Assembly (NCBI GenBank): GCA_029204225.1
Contig: CM055112.1
Coordinates: 21,704,578 to 21,768,577, forward strand
Reading direction: 5' to 3'
DNA from: Diphasiastrum complanatum
Taxonomy: Eukaryota; Streptophyta; Lycopodiopsida; Lycopodiales; Lycopodiaceae
DNA length: 64,000 nt
Positions 36,810-49,566 of this stretch are shown here, piece after piece. Both the position numbers and the translations under genes were made by a program. The notes beneath the pieces were generated by a model. The model was given only the letters and a program-made list of their open reading frames with translations, did not search any database and had not been told where the DNA came from. Position 1 is the stretch's first letter. Every line of letters begins with the position of its first letter.

Positions 36810-38799
36810 CTCCCCCTTAAGCTAACTACTATAAATCTGATCTGCAATTGAGATTTAACATACTTATTAAAGTAGAATGTTTATCTCTAGACAATGGCTT
36901 TATCAAAATATCAGCCAACATACTGTTTGTATGACAATAACTTAGTACAACATCTAGACTCTGAACTTTCTCTCTAAGAAAATGGAATTGAACTTCTATA
37001 TGCTTAGTTCTATTATGAGTCGCACTGGAGTATTGTCGAACTGATCTGTGTGAATTGCAGATCCTGCAGCAGCCTCCTTAGCCAGATTGTTTCCTTCACT
37101 GTTGATATAGCTGCAACATATTCGAAATCTGTGGAGGACAGAGAAATGCACTTTTGTTGTTCCATGAGCTGGGTCCTCCTGCGAGGAAACAAATGTAGCT
37201 TGATGTGGATTTTTTGGTATCCACGTCTCCTGCCCAATCTGAATCTGAATAAGTGGTCAATGTGAGTGCAGCTTCTATATTAACCAACGGAGTTGGCTTA
37301 GTTGGTTAGCTTGACATCCAAAGTTTCTTTGGTCTTAGGTTCGAGCCTCCCCTTGGAAACCAAGAAGCATTATAGCTCAAAGCATAGTGCTTTGTAGCTT
37401 GAATGTACCTCAATACTCTTTGCAGAACTTTCTAGTGCCGTAGGCCTGGATTGGACATGTACTGAGACAATGTGCTTACTGCATATGCTAGATCAGGTCG
37501 TGTACAGATCATAGATACATAATAGATCCTATGACAGACTGATAAAAATACTTGCACATTTCTTGTTGATCTGCTTGAGTTTTGGGGCACATATCTCTGG
37601 ACAACTTAGCTTTTGGATCCATAGGTGTGTCTATGGGCTTGCAGTCCTCCATGCCATATCTTGCCTTCAAGAAAGACAACATCACGGCTGACTGAGATCT
37701 AACTTGAATCAACATTATAGATGCGATATGCTTTATGTGACGTTGAGTAGCCGATGAAGATGCTCTTACACCTTACTGGCTCCAGCTTCTTCCTTAGATC
37801 AGATGGCACTTGTGCATGGCAGAGACATCCGAAAACAAGTAGATGTTTCAAGCTTGCTTTGTATCCGTAGTAGGCTTCAAACGGTGTCCTGGAATCAACT
37901 ACTTTAGTGCTGGAGTAGTTCTGTAGATAGAAGGCCGTAGAGATTGCTTATGCCCAAAATGTTTGAGGTAAATGGGCATTGGTTGTCATGGATCATGCAA
38001 CTTCCAACAGTGTGCGATTCTTCCGCTCAGCTACTCCATTTTGCTGAGGAGTGTACCTTGTAGTAAACTGATGGTGCACACCACATGACGACATATAGTC
38101 CTTCATCTCATTTGATAGGTACTCTTCCCCTGAATCAGACCGTAGGGCCTTGATTTTCTAACCAGTCTGATTCTCAGCATATTGATTGAATTCTTTGAAG
38201 CAATTGAATGCTTCTGACTTGTTTTTAATGAACATTACACTGGTAAAATGGGAGTAGTCATCAATGAATGTAATAAAATATAGAGCCTTACCCAAGAAAG
38301 GTACGCTCATATGACCACATAAGTCACTGTGTATCAGTGACAGAATGGACTTGGCTCTTCTGGCCTATCCTCTTGGAAATTTGGTTCTAGGCTGCTTGCC
38401 TAAGCAACTTTGATAAACGGATTGATTAGCTATAGTAACAACATTTATATTCACGTCCTTGAACATTTTGTTATGATGCATATACAAGATTGAATGCATG
38501 TTTAGATGTCGTAATCTCTGATACCATAAATTAGCATCTGAACAACTCACAGAAAGTGCAACAACGTGACTCAGTATGTACAAATTTCCTTCTTTGGAAG
38601 CAGAGAGGATTTCCTTTGAATTTTCAATTATAATAGTACATCGTCTAGCTGTAAACAAAGCTCTGCAGCCTTCTTGCTAATAGACAATAAGTTCTTTGTT
38701 AATTTGGGTACATAAAGTACACAATTAAGCTACCTTAGTGATGCCATCAGAGAATTGTAGTCAAATAGAGCCTTGGCCTTCGACTTGATGTGAACTGGA
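36810..38799 (-). pseudogene. Ty1-copia pol remnant (element III): pre-integrase, integrase, RT tail, RNase H
   Basis: Read on the minus strand from 38799. A protease tail comes first (disrupted), then the pre-integrase NLWYQRLRHLNMHSI (about 38545) and integrase N-terminal HHCC words (38440-38365, ...SCLGKQPRTKFPRG). Broken integrase core follows to about 37740 (KAYRIYNVDSS). Directly after that comes the RT C-terminal tail (FLKARYGMEDCKPIDTPMDP at about 37670, then DLAYAVSTLSQYMSNPG), so the RT catalytic core is deleted at about 37715. RNase H follows: TYSDSDWAGDVDTKKSTSSY (about 37250-37190) and EYVAAISTVKETIWLRRLL (about 37120). A SINE-like insert at 37280-37372 separates RT tail and RNase H. 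The purine tract at 36810-36819 joins LTR A. The upstream end is cut by element IV at 38800. Confidence 0.85.
37280..37372 (+). mobile_element. tRNA-derived SINE fragment inside element III
   Basis: TGGCTTAGTTGGTTAGC (about 37294-37310) matches a Pol III A box, and GGTTCGAGCC (about 37339-37348) matches a B box at normal spacing. The segment interrupts copia coding sequence between the RT tail and the RNase H start (VNIEAALTLTTYSDSDW), where related elements have no such sequence. Only the tRNA-like head is visible; no tail or clear target duplication was found. Confidence 0.55.
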
Positions 38800-39741
38800 T
38801 GTTAGATTTTTTATGCTCAACCTTAAACAAATCATTCAAGTAATGAGCATCTTGAAAAACCCCGAAGGCCGACTTCATATTTTCGGACCTTCACATTTTC
38901 TTCTTTTACCTTAAAAGCAATCTTTTTAGGCACCTTTGTCTTTTTTGCTCCTTAGCGAAAAATGCGACACTCTAGCCAAGTGCCAAAATGCCTTAGCAAT
39001 CATTTTTGGGCATTTTCGTCTTTTTCGCCTTTCTCGCTACCTTTAAAATCTAAGGCACCTTCGCCTTCCTCACTGCCTTCGATGTAAGGCACTTTCTCAG
39101 CTTTTTCACCTTCTTTGTCGTCTTAAATCTAAGGGCGCCTTAGGGATTTACATACCTTTAGTATAAGGACAACTTCAAGAGTTGCATACCTTCAATCTAA
39201 AGCACCTTCGGGTTTTTCGGCTTTTTCGTGTTTTGCTACATTGGCTGACTGACGTCGCCAACTTATCAACAAACCCTAAAAAACAGCTGGACAAACCAAA
39301 TATCCCATAGGCGGTTACCAACTTTGTACATATGCAAAGACTGGCGTAAATAGCATTAAAGGCTTGTAAGATATTTGTTCCTCGACACTTGTAAATCTAT
39401 ATATTAGCTGATTCAAGCTATGTAAAAACAAAAGTCAAGAATTTGAGTTAATTGAATTTTTCTCTTTCAATCAAAGTTTTTTTTTTTTTTTTTTTTTTTT
39501 TTTCTGTAGCCAGTGTTATTACGCTTAGCAAGCTGAAGTTATTACTTCAAGCTCTTGTACTCATTGTTGATATTAATCAGAGTGCAATTTTTGTCTCACT
39601 ACTATGTCGTTCATTTGCGCATACTGTATGAATTCTTCTACTTGAATAATTCTGCTGCTAACTGTTGCGTTTTCATTCCTACACACCATGCTCCAATCCT
39701 CAAGCTTCCACTGCGCTTGCCCACATGCGGTTTTTACGACA
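38800..39741 (+). repeat. 5' LTR of copia element IV
   Basis: Starts TGTTAGATTTTTTATGC and ends ...TTTTTACGACA directly before a primer site; 942 bp. It is inserted in element III: the sibling copy in element V reads gatgtgaattggagtcacc straight through, whereas here the sequence after gatgtgaactgga switches to the LTR. It contains many ccttcg/aaggc words and a T26 run (39478-39503). Confidence 0.75.
39478..39503. repeat. (T)26 homopolymer in the element IV LTR
   Basis: A continuous T run following tcaatcaaag. Confidence 0.9.
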
Positions 39742-39753
39742 TGGTATCAGAGC
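39742..39753 (+). other. primer binding site of element IV
   Basis: TGGTATCAGAGC, the exact copia initiator Met-tRNA site, adjoining the LTR terminal CA. Confidence 0.9.
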
Positions 39754-39886
39754 AAGCATTTCAATAATCTGTATTTTTACTACGGATTATCAGTCTTGTT
39801 TCTATTAAGATGTCTTTCTAGCAAATGCACAGCCAACAGTATTCTAACAATCATTGTTTCTACCAACGAACTCGTTCAACCAGAAT

Positions 39887-41390
39887 GGATCCATCATCTA
39901 GTTCATCTCTCATTGACAAAATCGATGGAGATAACTACCATCTCTGGAAATTCAAGATGACGGTTATACTTCTAGCCAAGGAACTGTGGGACATCGTTGA
40001 TGGCACAGAGCTCAAACCATAAGGTGATGCAACCATCATCACCAAGTGGAGACTGAGAGATGGCAAAGCATTTGCCATGATTACCCTCAACATCAAATAT
40101 ACTTAGATCAGCCACATACGTGCTGCTTAGACAACTAAGGATGCATGGGACATCCTAGCAACTCTCTATGACATCAGAGACGTTACATCCAAGCTTTATC
40201 TGAGGAAGAAATTCTTCACCCTCAAAATGTTTGAGACAGATAGTGTTTCGAGTCACTTCAACACGTTCAAGAATCTTATGGAGCAGATGAATGCAACCGG
40301 CTCAGTCATAGAAGATTCCGATGCACTCATGACTCTATTATCGAGTCTACCTGATGCCTACAAAAATTGGGTAATGGCAATTTCTACCCATGAGCACCTC
40401 ACTCTATCAAGAGTAATTTCGCTACTCCTACAAGAGGAGATCAGAAGATCAGCATCCTCCTCATGCTTAGGATTGGATCCTCAAGCTCTGTATTTAAAAA
40501 ATCAGAAATTTAGATCCAAGAGGTCTACAAAGTCAGGCTCTACTGACAAGAAGAGCAACATCCAGTCAGGACCAAATTCTGGTCTAGGATCGAATTCAAG
40601 CTCTTCATCATTTCAACCAGTGTAGAAACTTTTCTGCATATACTGTAAGAGAACTGGCCATGAAATAAAAGACTGCCAAACTTTAAAGTACAACAACGAA
40701 AACAAGAAGCAGTTTCAACAACAAGCACATAGTGCTACGCCAGTCACTCAAATCAGCAACAACAAGAAGAAGATGAAGCAGCTTTCATGACCAAAGTCGG
40801 AGAACAACAGGAGATCGATTCCTAGTATCTAGATTCAGGAGCAACTCAACACATGACTCACCATCGCGACTAGTTCAAAGACTATAAGTCATTCACCCAC
40901 TCTCGAGTTGTGCAACTTGGAGACAACTCATCACATTCAATTGAAGGTGAAGGAACAGTCAGAGTTGGGTTCAAAAGAGGTGAAGTCAAGTTGTTGTCCA
41001 ACGTTCTCCACATTCCAAATCTTACCAAGAATCTGCTCTCAATTAGCAAAATCACCAATTCAGGTCAGAAGGTCAAATTCGATATAGAAGGTTGCGCAAT
41101 TTTTGACAAATCCCGGAAGGTTCTAGCCTACGAAAGAAGAAGCGGCTATCTGTACAAACTCAGTATTTACTATTCTTCTAACAGTCAAGCTCTTCACACA
41201 GCCACTTCTGAATCAACTGATATGCTGTGGCATTTCAGACTTGGCTATCTTAACTACAACAATACAGCAAATGTTAGCTCAGAGTCTAGTACAAGGCATG
41301 CCTTCAGTCAAGAAGCTAGCTTCTCCATGCGAAAGTTGCATTATCAACAAGCATGCTAGAAGTCCCTTCAGTTCAGACTCAGTTCATACA
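39887..41390 (+). pseudogene. Ty1-copia gag-protease region (element IV), with stops, truncated in integrase
   Basis: Gag starts MDPSSSSSLIDKIDGDNYHL at 39887 and continues with WKFKMTVILLAKELWDIVDG; stops interrupt at about 40020, 40104 and 40129. The next block (40227-40625) is the gag C-terminal half (YLRKKFFTLKMFETDSVSSH, LLSSLPDAYKNWVMAIS). After a stop comes the zinc knuckle CIYCKRTGHEIKDC (about 40636-40677). The protease YLDSGATQHMTHHRD (about 40829-40873) has a stop just before Tyr and another after Asp. Then VLHIPNLTKNLLSISKI and the pre-integrase DMLWHFRLGYLNYNN (about 41220-41265). The sequence ends near 41390, at the start of the integrase, where a reversed gag fragment begins. 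No RT, RNase H or 3' LTR. Confidence 0.85.
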
Positions 41391-41640
41391 TCCAGGGGAT
41401 ATAATGGCAAGTGCTTTGCCATCCTTTGCTTCCCATGTTGGAAGCAATTTAGGTTCTACCGGCTTGGGTATTGAACCATTTATGTACCCCCACAGCTCTT
41501 TCTCGATCAGGATCATCCTCATCTTGAACTTCCACATGTGGAAGTCATCTCCATTGAATTTGTTGACAAAATGGATCTCTGAGGTTGAACCTTCCATAGC
41601 GATTGAGTAGTAGAGATGAAACACAAACAGCTCGCAAATC
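41391..41640 (-). pseudogene. copia gag N-terminal fragment, probably the far part of element III
   Basis: The minus strand reads MEGSTSEIHFVNKFNGDDFH and MWKFKMRMILIEKELWGYIN, nearly the same as element V's gag (45954-45706). Its strand and family match element III. The simplest reading is that element III once ran from here through 38799 and was split by element IV, with later deletion of the middle gag and protease. Confidence 0.75.
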
Positions 41641-41820
41641 TCGCATATGTATTTGGGCACTTGCAAATTTCGTCAAAGATGGATCTATCTTACATATCAA
41701 TCTTGAAAAAAAAAAACAAAAGCTTGTTCTAGTAATAATTGCAAACTCAAATTATACGTAAAAAATTATAGTATTTTTCTATACGTAAAAAATGACATTT
41801 TTTTTTTCATAAAAAAATCT

Positions 41821-41870
41821 CAATTGATATGGGAAATCGATGTCTGGTATCGATTTGCCGTATAAAAAAA
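41821..41870. repeat. worn inverted repeat similar to the 41901-41966 palindrome
   Basis: gatatgggaaatcgatgtctgg-tatcgatttgccgtat is a degenerate copy of the palindrome 60 bp downstream, suggesting two copies of one small element end. Confidence 0.5.
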
Positions 41871-41900
41871 ACGATTAAAATTTAGTTATTTTTATATATT

Positions 41901-41966
41901 TTTTGATACGGGAAATCGATACCGGGTATCGAATTCGATACCCGGTATCGATTTCTCGTATCAAAA
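41901..41966. repeat. 66-bp near-perfect palindrome centred on GAATTC
   Basis: Arms 41901-41933 and 41934-41966 are reverse complements with a single mismatch (GATACGGGAAATCGATACC against GATACGAGAAATCGATACC) and no spacer. This is a cruciform-forming sequence or two head-to-head terminal repeats. Confidence 0.9.
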
Positions 41967-41986
41967 GAGCTTTTTTAAAGATTCTT

Positions 41987-42785
41987 GTTAGCACAAGCAT
42001 CTCCTGCCTCTACTTCTCTGTTAGCGCCTATTCTTCCTATGTTAGCAGCGATTCTCTCCTTGTGTGTTGTGATTCTTCTGATAGAGATTCTGCTAAACAA
42101 CGGGTCTGCTATGGCTTCTAGCGACTGTCTGGTTGTAGTACAATGGTAGTGTGTCCCACCTGTCAGTGGCATACCTATGACCTGATTCGGATCCTTGATT
42201 GGCAATGGTAGCTCATCTTGGATAAAGGATCTGTTAGGGCTCGATTTTCTACTTTCTACAAACTATTTCAGTTCTTGCTTTATTCTTACGGTCTGCAGCT
42301 TATTGCTAAACTATTCTACTCAAGAAACAGGGAATTAAACTAAAGCTACTCCTACTGAAATCACAGAATCAACACAACCTCTTTAAAATTGAAACCACAG
42401 AACCTACACAGTGCTTCCTACAACTATCACTCAACAGTTGTAAGGAGAACTCCTCAGGGAGCCAGAAAACGGGAAACATCAGAAATCAGTGGAGTGGTAG
42501 ATCGATCTCCAAGTCCTGCACATCTACCTGATGCTAACACAAATGGGAATCCTACAAAGTACTTATTACAACTGTCACTCAACAGTTGTAACAAGAACTT
42601 CTCATGGAGCCGTTATCTAGGAAGCATCCAAGCCCTGCACATCTACCTGATACTAGTCCAAACCAATCCTTAAGAGAGAATTAACAACAACAAACACATT
42701 CATACATCAGTACCCAAACTATATGCATGAAGATGGAGCATGGAAGGAAATGCAAATAGTAGAATCTTCAATTCAAAGAAACATT
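41987..42785 (+). repeat. inverted ~0.8 kb repeat, right arm
   Basis: Reverse complement of 31938-32713. It contains the same internal duplication (ctgcacatctacctgat at about 42517 and 42637) and a tRNA-Asp-like core. The arms enclose about 9.3 kb holding LTR A and elements III and IV. Confidence 0.75.
42127..42194 (+). ncRNA. tRNA-Asp-like sequence in the right inverted arm
   Basis: GGTTGTAGTACAATGGTAGTG followed by TCCCACCTGTCAG matches the D-arm and anticodon region of plant tRNA-Asp (anticodon GTC present). A B-box-like GATTCGGATCC follows at about 42184-42194. The stems are imperfect, so this is a tRNA-derived sequence rather than a working gene. Confidence 0.55.
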
Positions 42786-43319
42786 GTTGCTTATCAAATG
42801 GGTAATATTGTAGATTACCCGAAAAAGATTCCCATTAATATTTGACTCTTTTATAGCCATTTCATAAAATGCCCATTAGTTTTTTATCCTCAAATTTTTT
42901 TACACCTGAAATATACTAAGAATTTAAATTTCATGAAAATTTGTACATGGAATAAAAATTTAGAAGCAATTTATACACATCCAAATATTTTATTATATTT
43001 TGAAATAACGTTATAGCACAAAATTCATTAAAAATAAATTAAGATTTAAAAGTCTTACAAGTAAAAAAGTTACAATCCAAAACAAACCGATTAAACAAAA
43101 TATTTACAGAACATTCTTTTAAGCTAAAATTAAATTTTATAATAGATTGTGTCTTTTGATTGCGTTTTCTCATATTTGAACTACTAACTAAAAATTGTCT
43201 TTCATTTGGATAATGTCAAATTCATATTGTAAATAAAAGGTAAAACATCATGTGTGATGTCATCCAAACAATGAGCAATGTTGAGAAAAATTTGTAGTTG
43301 GAAATAAAAGTATTTTTAT
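42786..43319. other. AT-rich linker, no gene
   Basis: Very AT-rich between the inverted arm and truncated LTR B; nothing recognised. Confidence 0.5.
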
Positions 43320-44568
<1,249 letters not shown>

Positions 44569-46018
44569 CTCCCCCTTAAGCTAACTGCTATGAATCTGAT
44601 CTGCAATTGAGATTTAACATACCTACTAAAGTAGAATGTTTATCTCTAGACAATGGCTTTATCAAAATATCAGCCAACATACTGTCTGTATGACAGTAAC
44701 TTAGTACAACATCTAGACTTTGAACTTTCTCTCTAAGAAAATGGAATTGAACTTCTATATGCTTAGTTCTATTATGAGTTCGTGGGTTTAGAGATCTTGC
44801 TAATAGACAATAAGTTCTTTGTTAATCTGGGTACATAAAGTACACCATTAAGCTGCCTAGTGATGCCATTAGAGAATTGTAGTTGTATAGAGCCTTGGCC
44901 TTTGATGTGAATTGGAGTCACCAAAGAAGATGTACTTCAATTCTGTAGATATGAGTGTAGAGAAGAGGTCTTTGCATGGCATCATGTGCTAAGAGGCACT
45001 TGAATCGAGATACCATTGACGGGCATCTCTATTGGGTTGACCTTGTACCATCAGCGCTCTCTCATCTTCTTGCGAATCTCTGACTATGCTAGAGTTGTCT
45101 TGTTGTTGCTGCTGCATCTTCTTCCTGGCGTCATTATGCTTGAGGATGCGACAGTCCTTGATATCACGGTTGGTTCTTTTGTAGTACCTGCAAAATAGCT
45201 TGGTCTTGGATGATGATTGGTTGTGATGTTGCTGTTGTGGTTGCGAAGTTGCTGGCTATTCTGCCTTTGTCTTCTTGTCCTTGAAGCCTTTCTTCTTCTT
45301 GGACTGCTGTTTGGTTGAGTAGAGTGCCATGGATTTGGTACTCGTTGACGTGGACAAGCTTTTCCTCCTTACTTCTTCCTACAATAGACTTGATGTCAAT
45401 TTTTGTAGAAACAATGCAGGAGTGTTGCTAAAAAGCAACACTAAATTGTCATAAGAGGATGGAAGACTGGCAAGAAGAGACATGGTAGAGTCTTCTTCTG
45501 ATGTAGGTGATCCTATTGCAGCCAGTTGGTTTAGCAATTGTTTGAACTCATTCAGATGGTCGCTTAATGAGGTGCCTTCGCTCATTTTGAGTGTCAGCAT
45601 CTTCTTCCTCAAGAAGAGACGAGTGGACACATATGAGGTCTCGTAGATGCTTGTAAGGATATCCCACGCTTCTTTGGAGGTGGTGTTGTTTGACATGTGA
45701 CCAATCTAAGTGTCTTTAAGATTCAAGGATACAATGGCAAGTGCTTTGCCATCCTTTGCTTCCCATGCTAGAAGCAATTCAGGTTCTACCGGCTCGGGTA
45801 TTGAACCATTTACGTACCCCCACAGCTCTTTCTCGATCAGGATCATTCTCATCTTGGACTTCCACATGTGGAAGTCATCTCCGTTGAATTTGTTGATTAG
45901 GTGGATCTCTAAGGTTGAACCTTCCATAGCGATCGAACAGCAGAGATGAAACACAAACAGAAAGAACAGCCCTATAGAGTTAGAATAAATCCTGGACTCT
46001 AATAATCCAATGAACCTT
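44569..46018 (-). pseudogene. copia element V internal region: gag, zinc knuckle and protease; pol deleted
   Basis: On the minus strand, gag starts at about 45930 (MEGSTLEIHLINKFNGDDFH; the frame opens upstream at 45954 with MFHLCCSIA). A stop falls at about 45706, then gag continues (AWDILTSIYETSYVSTRLFL, KKMLTLKMSEGTSLSDHLNE) to a double stop at about 45380. Worn zinc-knuckle and Gln-rich sequence follows (about 45200-45080), then the protease WYLDSSAS (Gly replaced by Ser, about 45030-45007) and LLSISKI-like words near 44810. At about 44785 it jumps to the end of RNase H/polypurine tract and LTR B. Integrase, RT and most of RNase H are absent, so this is a deletion derivative. Confidence 0.8.
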
Positions 46019-46030
46019 GCTCTGATACCA
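46019..46030 (-). other. primer binding site of element V
   Basis: Minus-strand TGGTATCAGAGC four bases after LTR C. A second copy of the same 12 bases lies inside LTR C at about 46082-46093. Confidence 0.85.
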
Positions 46031-46034
46031 CTTT

Positions 46035-46698
46035 TGTGGGAGCAAACACTGATATCACTCTATGGGCAGAAATAGATATCAGCTCTGATACCACTTCTAT
46101 TGGAAGAAAAAAAAGAAAATTGTTATAACCAAGACCGTGGATTACTTGGAGAATGGAGTTACGAGCAATTTTTTGTGTGTGAAATCAGATTATCAGTGTA
46201 GGAGTCATAGACAACCGTGAAAGAGATATTGAAAAAGGAATTAGGCGTCTGAGACGGCCATGCAATTCTCTAATACTGATAACCTGATATGAAGAGAATG
46301 TAGAATTAATCCAAGCGTTGGAGACAGCCATACCATTCTCTTCTTAATAATGCTTGTGTGAGAGGAGCGAGAGTTATCATTCAACAAGAATGTGAAGGTG
46401 TAGAACAATAACGAATCTTTATATTGAAGTTGTAAATACAATGATCAGACCACAATACAGTTGCACTAATAAGCGCGTGATCCTACTAACAGATTCAAGA
46501 CAATTGCTAAGGTTCTAAAATAGTTCTCTTTCTCTCTCTCTATGATCACTAACTCTCAGGAGTCAGCTACTGATAAAAGACGTTCTCTGCTATCTAACCT
46601 TACGTATCATGATCCTTTCTCTGTACAATCGCTCAATCACATGTATATATATCAGCTAGAAAAATCTTGTACTAAGTTAACTTTACAATTACAAGATT
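46035..46698 (-). repeat. LTR C, 5' LTR of copia element V, start truncated
   Basis: Homologous to the 3' half of LTR A, with terminal ...GCTCCCACA at 46035. Homology stops at 46698, where GA-rich sequence begins. Its (TC) tract is only about 17 bp (46525-46541). Confidence 0.85.
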
Positions 46699-46784
46699 CG
46701 ATGGCTGATTGAAAGAGAGAGAGCGCGAGCAGCAGCAGCAGTAGGCCGATCCAGAGAGAGTGAGCGAGGAGCAACAGGAGGATG

Positions 46785-46787
<3 letters not shown>

Positions 46788-46873
<86 letters not shown>
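46788..46873. repeat. (GA)n microsatellite, ~86 bp
   Basis: Pure GA tract beginning 90 bp from the broken edge of LTR C; flanked by GA-rich and CAG-rich sequence. Confidence 0.95.
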
Positions 46874-46879
<6 letters not shown>

Positions 46880-46980
46880 ACGGTGAGAGAGCATTGAGAG
46901 ATAAATTTTTTGTAATGTTTTGTAGGGTTAGGGTTTTCTTAGGGTTGGAGAGAGTAAAATAGCCATATTGTGAGTTGTTG

Positions 46981-46983
<3 letters not shown>

Positions 46984-47026
<43 letters not shown>
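46984..47026. repeat. (AT)21 microsatellite
   Basis: Pure AT run followed by tacata/tatgta variants to about 47060. Confidence 0.95.
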
Positions 47027-47039
<13 letters not shown>

Positions 47040-47384
47040 GTATGCATGTATGTATATGTGTGAGTGTATCGTCCTTCTTCCGAAATGCTCAAAAAAGGTA
47101 AATAATCTAATTTTGAAAGCTTAAAAAAACACTCATTTTCTCTTTATAAAGGTGCCACATAAATTGCTATAGTTAGACTTTTGGGCCATTTTGGTTTCGT
47201 GGGGGTCAAGGACATAGGTATAATTTCTCATAATTTGCTTTGGTGACATTCCTTGCCAGATACCCTAAAGGAGATAGAATCATCTTTTCTATATAGAGAG
47301 AGATGTTTTATTATAGAAAGAGAAAGATATGTCCTTTAAAGAGAGTGATTCCCATTCTCAATGGAGAGAGGCACTTTCTATTGT

Positions 47385-49150
<1,766 letters not shown>

Positions 49151-49566
49151 CTCTACATGTAGAGCAAAAAAGTGCAAATGTATACATGCGCTCTTTTTGC
49201 TCAGCCCAATAGCAATGCAAAAAGGCTAAAGCAAAAGAAAATCACGTAACTAATGTGATTCCTTCCTAAACTTTATAAATATGCATGTGTTGAGCCCTGT
49301 CTCACGTTCTATTGTGAACGCAGTAGAGCAATAGAATGTGATTCCTTCATAAACTTTATAAATATGCATCTGTTGAGCCCTGTCTCACGTTCAACTCTAC
49401 ATGTAGAGCAGAAAAGTGCAGTTGTATACATGCGCTCTTTTTGCTCAGCCCAATAGCAATGTAAAAAGGCTAAAGCAAAGCTTTAAAAGGCAAAAAAATT
49501 AACGTTACGAATGTGATTCCTTCATAAACTTTATAAATATGCATGTGTTGAGCCCTGTCTCACGTT
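49151..49566. repeat. complex tandem repeat with TATA-containing unit (three copies) and palindromic unit (two copies)
   Basis: Unit P (ctctacatgtagagc...gctctttttgctcagccc) starts at 49151 and 49395, 244 bp apart; its first 14 bases are a perfect palindrome. Unit T (aatgtgattccttc...actttataaatatgcatg...tgtctcacgtt) occurs at 49252-49308, 49335-49391 and 49510-49566. Each T unit carries TTTATAAATA about 30 bp before its end. Confidence 0.8.

Noticed and set aside
42127-42194. Functional tRNA-Asp gene
   Set aside because: Acceptor and T stems do not pair properly and the copy is embedded in a repeated element; the inverted copy has a changed anticodon region.
49151-49566. CRISPR-like array
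   Set aside because: Repeat lengths and spacings are irregular, units are long and TATA-bearing, and the DNA is eukaryotic.
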